Assembly (NCBI RefSeq): GCF_000244915.1
Contig: NZ_CM001442.1
Coordinates: 4,526,001-4,590,000 of the forward strand
DNA length: 64,000 nucleotides
From: Bradyrhizobium sp. WSM471
GTDB taxonomy: Bacteria; Pseudomonadota; Alphaproteobacteria; Rhizobiales; Xanthobacteraceae
Direction: 5' to 3'
In this document: positions 1 through 8,804 of the stretch, one piece after another
Layout: the number at the start of each line of letters is the position of its first letter
Position numbering within the stretch: position 1 is the stretch's first letter
The notes under the pieces: model-generated
What the model was told of the DNA's origin: nothing
The model's input: only the letters and a program-made list of their open reading frames with translations
The model's database searches: none
Position numbers and translations under genes: made by a program

Positions 1-1728
1 GGACGCGGAGGGCTTCGCTGGTGCCGCTTCGGTTTGCTTCCGCTCCGCGTCTCGCTTCTTGGTATCCTCGCGGATCGCAACCGGTTTCTTGTCCTGCACC
101 TTTTCGCATTCATTGTCGTCATTGACGCGATAGCCAGCGCGGCAGGCGATCTTTACGCATGCGTCGCCATCAGCATTGAAGCCGTGGTCGCACACCAGCG
201 GGCAGACCCGGCCCGGCTTAGCCTTGATGGCATCGAGCGCCTCGAAGCTCGCGAGCTTGGCGTCGAACTTCGTGCCGGCATATTTATTGAACATCGAGAG
301 GGATCGCTGCGACGATACGTTCCAGTCACCATCCGTAGGGGCGGCCAGACAGCCGACGCGGCGCAGCTCTGACTGGACAAGCTTTGCGGTCTCCTGAGGA
401 GACAGGCTGGGCGGGGATGAGGTCGGCGCGACGGCCGCCACCTTTTGCTCGCTGCCGACCTGCTTCTTGCTCTCTGCTGCCTGCTTGGCCTGGTCAGCTA
501 CCGCTTTCTCACTCGCGATCCTGTCGGCAAGCGCCTTCTCGGCGGCCTGCTTGTCCGCCAGCGACTTCGCCACGGCCGCTTCTGCATCCTTCCTGCGCTG
601 CTCCGCCGCCGCAGCCTTCGCGTCCTCGATCTGCTTGGCCTTCTCGGCCGCTAGCCGGGCGTCCTCGGCGATTTTGGCGGCAGTCGCCGCCTTGTCCTGC
701 TCGGCCTTCTTGGCACGGTCCGCGACGAGCCGCGCCTTTTCATCTTCTGCCTGCCGGGCCTTCTCGGCAGCGGTGGCACGCGCTTGCTCGGCTTCAATCT
801 TCCTCAACTGGACCTTGGCGAGATCAGCGTAAAAGCCATCTGGGTAAGCGCGCAGGAAGGCCTGCCACGCATCTTTCTCGCCTGCCTGCAAAGCCAGCTC
901 ATAGTCTCTGCGAACGGCATCCTGCGGGCTTGCCTGCGGTCCAGGAGCGGCTGCCGGCTTCGCGGGGACAAGCGGCACGTCGTCGCCGCCGAGCGAGCCG
1001 TACACGTAAGGCTCCTGCTTGTAGCCGGTGTTCTTGAGAACGTCGTCGCGGACGAAGCCGAACGCTTTGCGCAGGTCGAGACCGGGCGTCGGCAGACGCT
1101 CGACCAGCGCGGTGGAGAACGGGCTGTTTTTGGAGTCGCCGTCAGAGGCCGTCGAACCTGCCTTTGCGGCAAAGGCGATCATCGTGTTCGGGCTCGTCGG
1201 TTCGATCTTGGCGAGGCCGCGCCCGACCGCGCGCGACGCCACCGTGCGCTTCATGTTCTTGGCGAACGGATTGTCGCGGCAGGCGTCCAGGATCACGAGC
1301 CGAAGCTGCTTCGCCGGCTCGATCGCAAAAAGCACCCGGTCGAGCGGGAAGGTCTCGTCGAACACGTCCGTGTCGGTCTCCAGCGCCGCGTCCGTAGGGA
1401 TCAGATAATTATTGCCATCCAGCTCGATCCCGTGGCCTGCGTAGTAGATCACCGCGACATCGGCATCGCGCGCTTTCACCCCGAACTCGCGCAACGCCTT
1501 GCGCATGTCGACGACGCTCAGATCGAGCTTGGTGTCGACAACGTCGAAGCCGGCCTTCTTGAACATGCCCCCGACCAGCGTTGCATCGTTCACGGGGTTG
1601 GCGAGACGGGGCACGCTCTTGTAGGCGGAGTTTCCGATCACCAGCGCGACGCGGCGTTCGGCATGCGCAGGCGCGGCGCCGAGCCAGACGGTCAAAAGGA
1701 ACAATACCAAAGGCCGAAGCGCGCCCAT
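1..1728 (-). CDS. Secreted caspase-like (peptidase C14) protein, 3' end beyond window
   Basis: The frame is open for 576 codons from an ATG at 1726-1728 to the window edge, so the C-terminus is missing. Residues 1-23 form a Sec signal peptide ending AHA. The caspase/metacaspase p20-like domain follows, with the His motif YYAGHGIELDG (His99) and the Cys motif ILDACRDNPF (Cys150), so the catalytic dyad is intact. From about residue 285 to 415 there is a long Ala/Lys/Glu-rich segment, probably coiled coil. After that comes a conserved part with several cysteines (CPLVCDHGF, CVKIACRAGY). Such proteins are common in rhizobia and are presumed periplasmic or secreted; their substrates are unknown to me. 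A second member of the family lies at 18350-19768. No partner gene adjoins it inside the window. Confidence 0.85.
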   Translation of the reverse strand, partial: MGALRPLVLFLLTVWLGAAPAHAERRVALVIGNSAYKSVPRLANPVNDATLVGGMFKKAGFDVVDTKLDLSVVDMRKALREFGVKARDADVAVIYYAGHGIELDGNNYLIPTDAALETDTDVFDETFPLDRVLFAIEPAKQLRLVILDACRDNPFAKNMKRTVASRAVGRGLAKIEPTSPNTMIAFAAKAGSTASDGDSKNSPFSTALVERLPTPGLDLRKAFGFVRDDVLKNTGYKQEPYVYGSLGGDDVPLVPAKPAAAPGPQASPQDAVRRDYELALQAGEKDAWQAFLRAYPDGFYADLAKVQLRKIEAEQARATAAEKARQAEDEKARLVADRAKKAEQDKAATAAKIAEDARLAAEKAKQIEDAKAAAAEQRRKDAEAAVAKSLADKQAAEKALADRIASEKAVADQAKQAAESKKQVGSEQKVAAVAPTSSPPSLSPQETAKLVQSELRRVGCLAAPTDGDWNVSSQRSLSMFNKYAGTKFDAKLASFEALDAIKAKPGRVCPLVCDHGFNADGDACVKIACRAGYRVNDDNECEKVQDKKPVAIREDTKKRDAERKQTEAAPAKPSAS

Positions 1729-1876
1729 AAATCCCCAAATCACAATGTGATGAGAGTATTCGGACCCTGTCGGAAGGCAAGCGGCTGGTCTGTGACGATC
1801 GTCACAGTCGCACATGCGCGGCGCCCGGAACGATCCCACAGTCGAACGATTGCTCCTCTTTAGTAGGAGTTGCGTC

Positions 1877-2233
1877 ATGCGTCATGTGCCGTCGATTGTG
1901 CCGCTGGATCGGCTCGACCGGGAGATTTACCTGATGCTGGAGGACTTCGGCGCGCGCGCCGGCTGCTCCTGGCGCGAGACCGACGAGCAGGACACCGACG
2001 TCGAGACCGTCATCCGCGACCTGCTCTCCGGGCAGTACGCCTATCCGGTCCGGATTGTCGCCTTCAACGCGATCGAGGGCCGGTCTCGCGATGCCACCAG
2101 CGAGATCGCAGATGAGCTTGGCGAGCGTGTCACGAGTAGCGAGATCACGCCGGCCTTGCAGGCCTTTATCCAAGCCAATGCTTCCCGACCATTTGCTGTC
2201 CAACTCGCGCTTCCTCTACGGGGCGCCGCCTGA
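1877..2233 (+). CDS. Conserved hypothetical protein (118 aa)
   Basis: I chose the ATG at 1877 because AGGAG lies 8 bases upstream; an earlier in-frame start at 1814 has no comparable ribosome site. The protein is acidic and soluble, with no signal peptide or membrane segment. It has a predicted helical middle (DREIYLMLEDFGARAG; ETDEQDTDVETVIRDLL). I do not recognise a domain. It is divergent from the caspase-like gene, with about 150 bp between them that should hold both promoters. Codon use looks like that of the neighbours. Confidence 0.65.
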   Translation: MRHVPSIVPLDRLDREIYLMLEDFGARAGCSWRETDEQDTDVETVIRDLLSGQYAYPVRIVAFNAIEGRSRDATSEIADELGERVTSSEITPALQAFIQANASRPFAVQLALPLRGAA

Positions 2234-2347
2234 CTTCAAATCTGTGATCGTGATGTTGCGTGGGGATCGCGGTGGCAGTGCACGAGACGGGCACAGTCAT
2301 CGGAAGTTCGCGCTTCCCTTCTGCCTGATTTTTTGGTACCAAATAAA

Positions 2348-2731
2348 ATGAAGCCAGCAAAAAAGATTCGTGCCAAGAAACATCGCGGCCGCCCCGCGAC
2401 TGGTCAGGGCGTCCAGATCGGCACGCGCTGGCCGGAGGCGACTGTCGTTCAGATCGACGCATGGGCGTCGCGGCAGGAAGACACTCCGGCTCGCTCTGAA
2501 TCCATCCGTCGGCTGGTCGATATTGGCTTGGGCAAACCCGCCCCCGCCCTCGCGGTTACGTCTGCCGCCAAGGCCTCGTCCCAGCGGGCTCGGGAAATGG
2601 CGGGTAACGCGATCGACAAGCTCAAAGACAACAAAGCGAGCCCGGATGACCAGGCCAGCCGCAAGCGGCGGCTCGTCAAGGGGCCCGAGGAATTCCAGAA
2701 CGTTCGACGCGACCGGCCAAATCGAAAATGA
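2348..2731 (+). CDS. Small basic protein with a possible ribbon-helix-helix region
   Basis: The reading frame can begin at TTG 2333 or ATG 2348; I prefer the ATG. The 127-residue product is strongly basic at the N-terminus (KKIRAKKHRGRPATG). It then has a short segment TRWPEATVVQIDAWA followed by ARSESIRRLVDIGL, which resembles the strand-helix-helix pattern of ribbon-helix-helix DNA-binding proteins. The C-terminal third is charged and probably disordered. A role as a small regulator or antitoxin-like protein is only an inference; no toxin gene is adjacent. Confidence 0.55.
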   Translation: MKPAKKIRAKKHRGRPATGQGVQIGTRWPEATVVQIDAWASRQEDTPARSESIRRLVDIGLGKPAPALAVTSAAKASSQRAREMAGNAIDKLKDNKASPDDQASRKRRLVKGPEEFQNVRRDRPNRK

Positions 2732-2778
2732 ATTGACCGGCCACCGCTTGGTCCATCTCGGCCTGAAGGCAACAGCAA

Positions 2779-2970
2779 ATGATCAAACCCAAACGTTCGG
2801 CCGCGCAACAAGTCGCGGACGAAGCCAATCGAAAGACCCTCAATCCGATAGGATCGAGACAGACAATAGCGGACAGTCAAGCCACTCCGGAGTTTCAGGA
2901 AAACCTCAAACGCCTGAAGTCCGAGCGGCTGGAGCGTGAGGCTAGACTGAATCCGAAGCGCAAGGTCTGA
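2779..2970 (+). CDS. Small hypothetical protein (63 aa)
   Basis: A short basic, hydrophilic frame with AAGGCAACAGCAA just before the ATG. It starts 47 bases after the preceding gene, so the two could be cotranscribed. The C-terminal half (EFQENLKRLKSERLEREARL) would form an amphipathic helix. I do not recognise a family. Its existence rests on an acceptable start and on the lack of a better frame. Confidence 0.4.
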   Translation: MIKPKRSAAQQVADEANRKTLNPIGSRQTIADSQATPEFQENLKRLKSERLEREARLNPKRKV

Positions 2971-3050
2971 TTTGAGCTTACGCCCCTTCGCCTCGCCTGG
3001 TTGGGCCGGTCGGGCGAACGGGCCGAGTCGGATGGAGGGTGCAGAAGGTC

Positions 3051-3221
3051 ATGGCAATGTTGAACCGACGGTGGATGATCTTCCTGCTGGTTTCCGTGGT
3101 GATTGCTTGCTCGATCTTCGCAGGCGCCCGGTACTATCTAAGCAAATGCCATGGCATGGATGCGTGCGCGGCCGCCGAAGCCGAGAGCCATGAGCGAGAC
3201 AAGCCAACCGAGCCACAATAG
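3051..3221 (+). CDS. Small single-pass membrane protein (56 aa)
   Basis: The ATG at 3051 is preceded by GAAGG; an upstream GTG at 3039 is an alternative preceded by GGAGG. The product has one strong hydrophobic segment (MIFLLVSVVIACSIFAG), then a short region with two cysteines (SKCHGMDACAAAE) and a charged tail. This suggests a small inner-membrane protein with a periplasmic end. Function unknown. Confidence 0.45.
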   Translation: MAMLNRRWMIFLLVSVVIACSIFAGARYYLSKCHGMDACAAAEAESHERDKPTEPQ

Positions 3222-3251
3222 TTTTCGGATAAAAAGCCCGCTGCGAAGGCG

Positions 3252-3360
3252 GCAGCAATAGCAAAGAGCCGTCGGTTTCCAACGCCGTGTAAGTTAAAGG
3301 CGATCAAGCATGCCGAGCGAGGCGAAGTCGCTCTGCCTGTGCCCCGCAGGCTCTGGGTGC
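3252..3360. repeat. Direct repeat copy 1 (left of the membrane-protein gene)
   Basis: This gene-free stretch (3222-3499) contains a sequence closely similar, in the same orientation, to 5166-5274. Shared blocks in order are GCAAAGARCCGTCGGTTTCC, a variant of GCGATCAAGC, TGCCGAG, GAAG and CTGCCTGTG. The two copies sit on either side of the gene at 3500-4999. No open frame is convincing here. Confidence 0.7.
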
Positions 3361-3499
3361 CGATCGTGCGGAACGGTAGCCAGCGCAGGCACGGGCTTCG
3401 CAAGTGGCGTCCTGCGGACTACTCGACTAGTCCAGAGGCCGCGGCTTACGCAATCACCGCGCAGCCCGTCGCGTTACGACTTCCTGCCATTGGCCTGGT

Positions 3500-4999
3500 C
3501 TAGTCGGCGCGCTGCACGCTAGACGTACCCGCGGGCCCCGCTACGATGCTCTCCTTCTGGTACAGGCGCGCGATGCAGTCGTTCGGGAGCCGGCCGGGGT
3601 TGTCGGTCACATCGCTGTTCATCAACGTCGTCGGGTGAACCGTGTGCTGTGCAACCACCAGCCTTTGCTCTGGAGACAGGGTCAGGCGCGCATGACGTTC
3701 CATGCTCTCGAGCCAGAACACGCTAAAGTCGTCCCGCTCCGACCGAATCTGCATGCCGACTTTGCTGTAGTGCAACGCTACTGCCAGGCTGGCGCCGAAT
3801 ATCAGGGGCACAGCAATACCCATGACTGACGAAGGCAAGGGCAACGCCGTGACGAGCTTGCAAATTCGGTCGCGATACGCTCGCGCGAAAAGCGCGGCGC
3901 TCATCGTCAGGCCGAACAGCACAAAGACCAGCACCTCATTTTGCGCCCTCTCCACAAGCCGGTTCCCCGTCGCATATTGGTGCACAAAATATCCAAAATA
4001 CGCGCCGCCTAGACTAATGAGCGCGACTCCTGCGGCTAAAAACTTTCTGTTTCTCGAACCCACGCAATTCGGCTGTGGCAATACGGTGGTGACCAACACA
4101 ACGAACAGAAGCCACGTCCCCGTCGCGGGCTCTCTGAACAGGCGCCCCAGGCCAATCAAGCCGAAAAGAAACGCCTCCTTCAGCGAATTCAAGAAATCAC
4201 CCGCCAGCGGAAACTGACTCATGCGCACGGAATTGCCAGGCGCCGACAACACGACGGCGAGACCGGCGACGGTCGCAAGACCAATCCACAAATGCGCGTC
4301 GAGCTGAAGGCGTTGGTCAAACACCCAGCGAGCCAACAGCGAGCAGGAGACGGCACCTATTAGCCAAACCGCCGTGAACTCATTGCACATAGCCGCGGCT
4401 AAACCACCGAATGCCATCAGTGCAGTCGATGCGCGCGAGAAACGCACTCCATTTTCCGTCGCGTTTATGAGCTCAGCAAACACCGAGACAATGATCGCCG
4501 CAGGAACGATGTAACAGGCGACACCTGGTAACCAATAGAACATGTCATGCAGGCTCGGAGCCTCGCTCGCGAGCACAGCGACGAAGGCCAGCCCGAGCGC
4601 AGTCTGCTGCAAGAGAGTTGTATTCGGCTGGATTCGTCGCGCAAGGAATATCATTGCCGCGACAAACGCGATCATGAACGCAACCATGATCACGACGTAG
4701 CAAATGAAAAGGTCTATGCCAGTCGAGCTGCGGAGGACGGCAGGAAGCTGCATCAGCAGCAACGGCGTGATGCGCCCTATGGCCGAGTTGTAGAATATCG
4801 ATACCGATCCCACCATCCCGTGGTGATTGTTCGCATCAAAGAAACAGAAATCATCGGATTCGGGGATCGCATAGAGTGCCAGTCCCAGCAGCTTCAGGAT
4901 GAACACGGCCGACACAACAACGACCATAGTCCATGCAGCGAGATTTATTGTACGCGCCCCTCGAGCATCGGTGCGTGTAAGATTGATCTTGGACTGCAT
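3500..4999 (-). CDS. Polytopic membrane protein, GT-C/DUF6056-like
   Basis: The 499-residue protein has about ten to twelve hydrophobic segments, beginning WTMVVVVSAVFILKLLGLAL. The motif PESDDFCFFD lies just after the first segment. An acidic DD pair in the first extracytoplasmic loop is typical of GT-C-type membrane glycosyltransferases and DUF6056-type proteins, so a role in transferring sugars from a lipid carrier is possible but unproven. The gene is visibly less GC-rich than its surroundings. It has no operon partner and lies between the two copies of a ~110-bp direct repeat, so it may have been acquired or duplicated as a unit. The start is the ATG at 4997-4999. Confidence 0.75.
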   Translation of the reverse strand: MQSKINLTRTDARGARTINLAAWTMVVVVSAVFILKLLGLALYAIPESDDFCFFDANNHHGMVGSVSIFYNSAIGRITPLLLMQLPAVLRSSTGIDLFICYVVIMVAFMIAFVAAMIFLARRIQPNTTLLQQTALGLAFVAVLASEAPSLHDMFYWLPGVACYIVPAAIIVSVFAELINATENGVRFSRASTALMAFGGLAAAMCNEFTAVWLIGAVSCSLLARWVFDQRLQLDAHLWIGLATVAGLAVVLSAPGNSVRMSQFPLAGDFLNSLKEAFLFGLIGLGRLFREPATGTWLLFVVLVTTVLPQPNCVGSRNRKFLAAGVALISLGGAYFGYFVHQYATGNRLVERAQNEVLVFVLFGLTMSAALFARAYRDRICKLVTALPLPSSVMGIAVPLIFGASLAVALHYSKVGMQIRSERDDFSVFWLESMERHARLTLSPEQRLVVAQHTVHPTTLMNSDVTDNPGRLPNDCIARLYQKESIVAGPAGTSSVQRAD

Positions 5000-5165
5000 G
5001 CAATATTCTTCGATCCGAAGCGTGCTGACTAGTTGTTGCTCAATGTGGCGTCAACCGACGATCGGAGCCTCTTGCGCGCAGGTTCGAACGAAGGCGATTC
5101 CGTCAATCCAAGCAAGGATCAGGTGATCCTATAGGCCGGCGAGGCTCAATCCCAGATGACATGTG

Positions 5166-5274
5166 GCAGAAAGAGCAAAGAACCGTCGGTTTCCGACGGC
5201 GCGCAAGTTGAAGCGATCAAGCGTGCCGAGGGAAGCGAAGGCGTTCTGCCTGTGGCCCGCCAACCCCGGATGCC
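5166..5274. repeat. Direct repeat copy 2 (right of the membrane-protein gene)
   Basis: Similar to 3252-3360 in the same orientation over about 110 bases, with scattered substitutions. It lies in the 450-base gap between the membrane-protein gene and the small gene at 5454-5660. I see nothing else firm in the gap 5000-5453; the promoter of the membrane-protein gene should lie near 5000-5100. Confidence 0.7.
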
Positions 5275-5453
5275 TCGCAAGATCCTGCAGAGTGGATCAG
5301 GCGCGGAAGCCCCGCGGGCCGCTGATCGTAGCGCTCGACGACCACGTCGAAGCAGACCACCGATGACCGGACGAAGCCACACACCCGCACAACCGCTGCG
5401 GATGAACTCGCCGGCGAGTTCGCGAATAAAAGTCAGGAGACCGCGACGACGGA

Positions 5454-5660
5454 CTACACCACGCCGCCGAAGTCGATGCCTTCCTTGGCAAGCGCCTCAG
5501 CTTCCTCGGGGGACGTTGTCGGCTTCGTGTCGAGGTAAGGTAGCTCGGTCGCTGGCAGAATCGTGCGGATGTTCTGGCCGTCTGTCCGCGTGATGCGAGC
5601 AACCCAGCGCTTGGGCCCGTGCTCAAATCGTTCGATATGGTACTGCTTGTACGTAATCAT
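5454..5660 (-). CDS. Small hypothetical protein (68 aa)
   Basis: The real start is the ATG at 5658-5660, preceded on the minus strand by GGAAG 3 bases away. The frame upstream of it is low-complexity Arg/Pro-rich and not protein-like. The product begins MITYKQYHIERFEHG and contains KRWVARITRTDGQNI, a compact beta-rich pattern, then an acidic helix (SPEEAEALAKEGIDF). No domain is recognised; soluble and probably cytoplasmic. Confidence 0.65.
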   Translation of the reverse strand: MITYKQYHIERFEHGPKRWVARITRTDGQNIRTILPATELPYLDTKPTTSPEEAEALAKEGIDFGGVV

Positions 5661-5775
5661 GACTTCCGGACGCAACTGACGCTGACACAGGCTTTGTTGT
5701 ATCCAACCTAGCACCGCCGTCCAACGTTTTCTTAAAGCTAGGTTAAGGCTCGCGCGTGGACCGGCGGATTCAGGC

Positions 5776-5807
5776 AAAAAAGCGGCCTCAGGGACGACCG
5801 GAGGCCG
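5776..5807 (-). terminator. Rho-independent terminator without an obvious gene
   Basis: CGGCCTC (5783-5789) pairs with GAGGCCG (5801-5807) over an 11-base loop. An A6 run at 5776-5781 becomes a U-run on the minus strand. No minus-strand protein gene ends here, so the transcript it stops may be non-coding. Confidence 0.6.
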
Positions 5808-5869
5808 AAGACACCTTCCCGCGCCGGACCGATACGCCACAAGCCCTGGCGCCCTGGAGAACGAGCTAA

Positions 5870-5992
5870 ATGCGCCGCTATTCCTCCGTCGCCTTTTCGG
5901 TGGTCTGCGCCTTCGCTTCGTTAGCCGAGTTCCTGGCGGACACCATGGCTCGTCATCCTCGAACCGTTGGAGTAAACAACAACCCGAAGTGA
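5870..5992 (+). CDS. Possible small protein (40 aa)
   Basis: An ATG at 5870 is preceded by GGAGAACGAGCTAA, an acceptable ribosome site. It opens a 40-codon frame with a short hydrophobic N-terminus (SSVAFSVVCAFASLAEF) and a basic tail ending VGVNNNPK. It fills part of an otherwise gene-free 414-base gap (5661-6074). Support is weak: only the ribosome site and composition. Confidence 0.3.
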   Translation: MRRYSSVAFSVVCAFASLAEFLADTMARHPRTVGVNNNPK

Positions 5993-6074
5993 ATGGTGGA
6001 TGAATGCCCAATTCAGCGACCATTACTCGTCATAGCCATATGGTCGATCGGGGAGTGACGCGGAGGACATAGAA

Positions 6075-6359
6075 ATGCTTGCAGCTATCGCCGGTGCGGC
6101 CCTCGCTCTCCAGGTGGGCATGGCCGCTCCCCGGCCGGGCCCGGTCCAACAGGTCCAGTTTCGCGGCAGCCCGGACGGCGGCTGTCCGCACGGATATGAC
6201 TTCAACTACTCCAACGGCCGCTGCTATCCCAACGCGTACAAGGCGCCCGGCGTCTACGCGAGACCCATTCCCGACGATCCGCCGCGGGGCTATGGCTACT
6301 ATCGACCTCACAGATATGGCGATCCCAGGTACGCGCCGGGCTATTACCCGCGCTACTAG
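6075..6359 (+). CDS. Small secreted Gly/Tyr/Pro-rich protein (94 aa)
   Basis: The ATG at 6075 follows GGAGGACATAGAA, a strong ribosome site. The first 18 residues are hydrophobic (LAAIAGAALALQVGMAA) and look like an uncleaved or short signal. The rest is rich in Gly, Tyr, Pro and Arg, with CPHGYDFNYSNGRCYP containing a Cys pair that could form a disulphide. Similar small YGYY/RYGDPRY proteins are common secreted proteins in Bradyrhizobium; no function is known to me. Confidence 0.7.
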   Translation: MLAAIAGAALALQVGMAAPRPGPVQQVQFRGSPDGGCPHGYDFNYSNGRCYPNAYKAPGVYARPIPDDPPRGYGYYRPHRYGDPRYAPGYYPRY

Positions 6360-6428
6360 CGTCGCGTCATTGGTTCCCGGATGCACGGGCCGATATCAGC
6401 GGCCCGTCAACGCGAGCCCGCCTTGCCT

Positions 6429-7091
6429 TCAGCTTTCCGGAGCTGACACCGTAGCCGGCGTGCTCAGCGGAGCTCCTCCAACCGAAACGGGCCCGACCGA
6501 TTTCGACTGCCGGGCGATCCGCTTGCGGATCGCGGCGGATAGTCCATAGCGCGCATGCGCTCTTCGAACGGAGGACGTGACGTCCGACATCATGGCATTT
6601 TGCAGCGAGTCGATCTTCGCGATCAGCGTCGACAGCTGCGAGGACACCTTCTTCACATCGACCCGTTCGTCCGTGATGCTCTGCCGCAGCGAAAGCAGCA
6701 CCATTGAATCCCCCTGCAGCAGAGCCGCGTTTTGCTGCAAAGCCTGATTGCTCTCCTGCAGCGAAGCCGTGTGTTGCTGCTGGGTCGACTGAATATCCTT
6801 CAAGGCAGCGACAACCGGATCCGGCTTTGGCGCTGACGCCTCTTGCCGCGGGAGCAGATCAGCCAGGCTGCTCAGATTCAGCGATGGCAAGCCGGCCGGC
6901 CATGTGTAGATCGCCGCCGCGCCGTTGATGGCCAGGGCACATACCGACAGCGCCATGACCGATGTCCGGCTGGACCGCTTGACCGGTTCTGGAGCGTCCA
7001 AGCTTGCGGGTTCGTCGGCGGCGATGGCCGCAGCCAGTGCTGCGGGGTCGAGCTGTTCGACGAGGCCTTGCGTTTCGAAAGTCGCGGTCAT
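6429..7091 (-). CDS. Single-pass membrane protein with coiled coil (220 aa)
   Basis: I chose the ATG at 7089-7091; the 25 residues upstream in frame are Arg-rich and unlike the rest. The N-terminus is cytoplasmic and Asp/Ala-rich. One membrane segment follows (VMALSVCALAINGAAAIYTW, about residues 45-65). The remainder is Gln-rich and predicted to form coiled coil (STQQQHTASLQESNQALQQ, then SLRQSITDERVDVKKVSSQL). The layout resembles small envelope scaffold proteins. It is convergent with the small secreted gene at 6075. Function unknown. Confidence 0.7.
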   Translation of the reverse strand: MTATFETQGLVEQLDPAALAAAIAADEPASLDAPEPVKRSSRTSVMALSVCALAINGAAAIYTWPAGLPSLNLSSLADLLPRQEASAPKPDPVVAALKDIQSTQQQHTASLQESNQALQQNAALLQGDSMVLLSLRQSITDERVDVKKVSSQLSTLIAKIDSLQNAMMSDVTSSVRRAHARYGLSAAIRKRIARQSKSVGPVSVGGAPLSTPATVSAPES

Positions 7092-7578
7092 GGCATTGAC
7101 CCCAAATGAGCGAGCAACGGGAAGCCGTCGCCGGAACGTCCTCGCGACAGCTCCCTTACGCAGCACCCATCTACAACTGTCTAAAATTGTGGGCTTTTCA
7201 GCTTAATTCCACGTTAGCGGCCGCGGCCTGCTGCAGACCCCGCCACCCCGGCCAACTACGGGGTCCGTGCGACGGACATGACTCGCAGCCCGGTGCGAGA
7301 GCTCCCCCCGATCCCGGGAAGCCGTCTCGGTCCGAAGCGGATTTTCCGAAGTTGGCAACTTACCCCTGTTTTGCCCGACGAGTCAACCGGCGTCTCCGCC
7401 GGATGCAAGACCGCTTTGTGCCAAAAAGAAAGCGTTGCGCCAGCAGGACTTAGCTACTGTGTATGGGGTTGTTTTCGCGATTTTGGCCACCGCCTGCTCT
7501 TGCGCCGGGCCCTGCCCCAAAAGCCGCGAGACAACCCGCTCAAAAAGTGTAGGATTCGACAAAACAGGGAGGAGCGGC
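7092..7578. other. Gene-free stretch
   Basis: No frame here has both a good start and protein-like composition; the forward frames at 7106-7453 and 7278-7586 are Arg/Pro/Cys-rich. The stretch should hold the promoters for the divergent genes at 6429-7091 and 7579-7749. Confidence 0.5.
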
Positions 7579-7749
7579 ATGTTTGAAATCAGCGGTTTCG
7601 ACACGGCAGGAATCGTCAGCCTCAAGCGGCTGTCACTCACCGCCGCCCTCAAGAAGGCCAAGGAGCTCATCGCCGACGGGTGCTGGGGCGTTCAGGTGAT
7701 CGGTCCAGGGGGCCAGGTCTACACCTCGTTCGAGGAGCAAGCCGCGTAG
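7579..7749 (+). CDS. Small hypothetical protein (56 aa)
   Basis: GGAGGAGCGGC immediately precedes the ATG at 7579, so the start is well supported; the longer upstream frame is not protein-like. The product is a compact alpha/beta sequence (LTAALKKAKELIADGCWGV, then QVIGPGGQVYTSFEEQ). Small proteins of this look occur widely in Bradyrhizobium. Function unknown. About 85 bases downstream is an imperfect GC-rich hairpin ending in TTTTC that may terminate it. Confidence 0.7.
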   Translation: MFEISGFDTAGIVSLKRLSLTAALKKAKELIADGCWGVQVIGPGGQVYTSFEEQAA

Positions 7750-8061
7750 CCGCCCGCCTTCGGTATTATTCGGAAACCACCCGCCCATCCGATCGCGCGT
7801 CGCGCGCTCTCGCCGTTGCGGTGATCGACGTGAAAACCCCAGCGCCTGGTGGAGCGCCGGGGCGTTTTCAAAATATCAATTGGTCAAGCAATGAGGTCTT
7901 CGTAGCAGCGATCTCGACCATCGCTTGTGAACTGGTTCACACAGACGTCGATCTTTCCACGCCTTGACGAGGCTCAACTGCCGCGCGCCGTGCCGTTGCC
8001 AACCAACTCGTTTGGGAGCACGCTCTCTCCAGGCGCGCAGACGCCGCTCAGGGAGAAAGCC

Positions 8062-8304
8062 ATGAAGGAAACGGGCCTGGATCATCGCCACCGCGACAAG
8101 GATGGCGCGATCAGCAAGAAGCACGGCAACACGCTGGTCGGTACGTTGCGCAAGATCTACGGCAAGGGTTTTGCCGCCGGTTATCCGGATACGACCGAAC
8201 TCAGCGAGGTCTTGCATCAGTTGAACGAGACATCGCTGAGCCAGTTGCGGCGCGATCACGACACCGGGCATCTCGGCCACAAGATCGACCACGTCCCGAA
8301 GTGA
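8062..8304 (+). CDS. Small hypothetical protein (80 aa)
   Basis: The ATG at 8062 follows CAGGGAGAAAGCC. The protein starts MKETGLDHRHRDKDG, continues KKHGNTLVGTLRKIYGKGFA, and ends with a His/Asp-rich tail (RRDHDTGHLGHKIDHV). It is hydrophilic and cytoplasmic. The KHGNT / LRKIYG / GYP pattern looks like a conserved rhizobial family, but I cannot name it. Confidence 0.7.
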   Translation: MKETGLDHRHRDKDGAISKKHGNTLVGTLRKIYGKGFAAGYPDTTELSEVLHQLNETSLSQLRRDHDTGHLGHKIDHVPK

Positions 8305-8460
8305 CGGATTTCACGAGTCCCAACTTCAGGTAGTTGAAATCAACTCGACCAGGTGCCTTCGCCCCTGCGCGGACAGGCTGCGCTGCCGGGTGTCTCGGCG
8401 AACTTGCCGTTTGAGCTCTCGCCGCCCGAGCGCTAGGATGAGCCTTTTACGGAGGCTCAT

Positions 8461-8700
8461 TTGAAACAGTTCATTATCATCACCGCCCTTGCGCTCGCCG
8501 TGACAGCTCCCGCCCGCTCGCAGGCGCTCGTCGATCCCAACAAGGTTGCTCCCGAATATCGCGAGGCGGCCGAGAAGCGGCGGGCCGAGCAGATGCGGCA
8601 GCGCGAATGCGCGCTGAAGGCGGATCTCGAGAAGGTGCTGCCCAGGGATCGCACCGTCTATCTCAACCATTGCCTTGAAACGATAGCGGCCAAGCAATAG
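8461..8700 (+). CDS. Small secreted protein, faintly PsiF-like (79 aa)
   Basis: The start is TTG 8461, with GGAGG 7 bases upstream and no in-frame ATG nearby. Residues 1-20 form a signal peptide (FIIITALALAVTAPARSQA). The mature part carries one Cys pair in the context RECALKADLEKVLPRDRTVYLNHCLE, which recalls the Cys-x(n)-Cys-Leu repeat of PsiF-type periplasmic proteins. That resemblance is by eye only. Confidence 0.65.
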   Translation: MKQFIIITALALAVTAPARSQALVDPNKVAPEYREAAEKRRAEQMRQRECALKADLEKVLPRDRTVYLNHCLETIAAKQ

Positions 8701-8804
8701 CGGCTGATCGAGCGGCTTGAAGTCGCCGACGCGTTCAAGCTTTCTTCAGACATTTGGGATCACCTGACGATGCATTTCCATCAGTCATCGTCGATCGACC
8801 GCGC

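Noticed and set aside
5030..5125. Possible tRNA gene (contains GGTTCGAA)
   Set aside because: No acceptor, D or anticodon stems can be drawn around it; other GTTCGA matches in the window lie inside genes.
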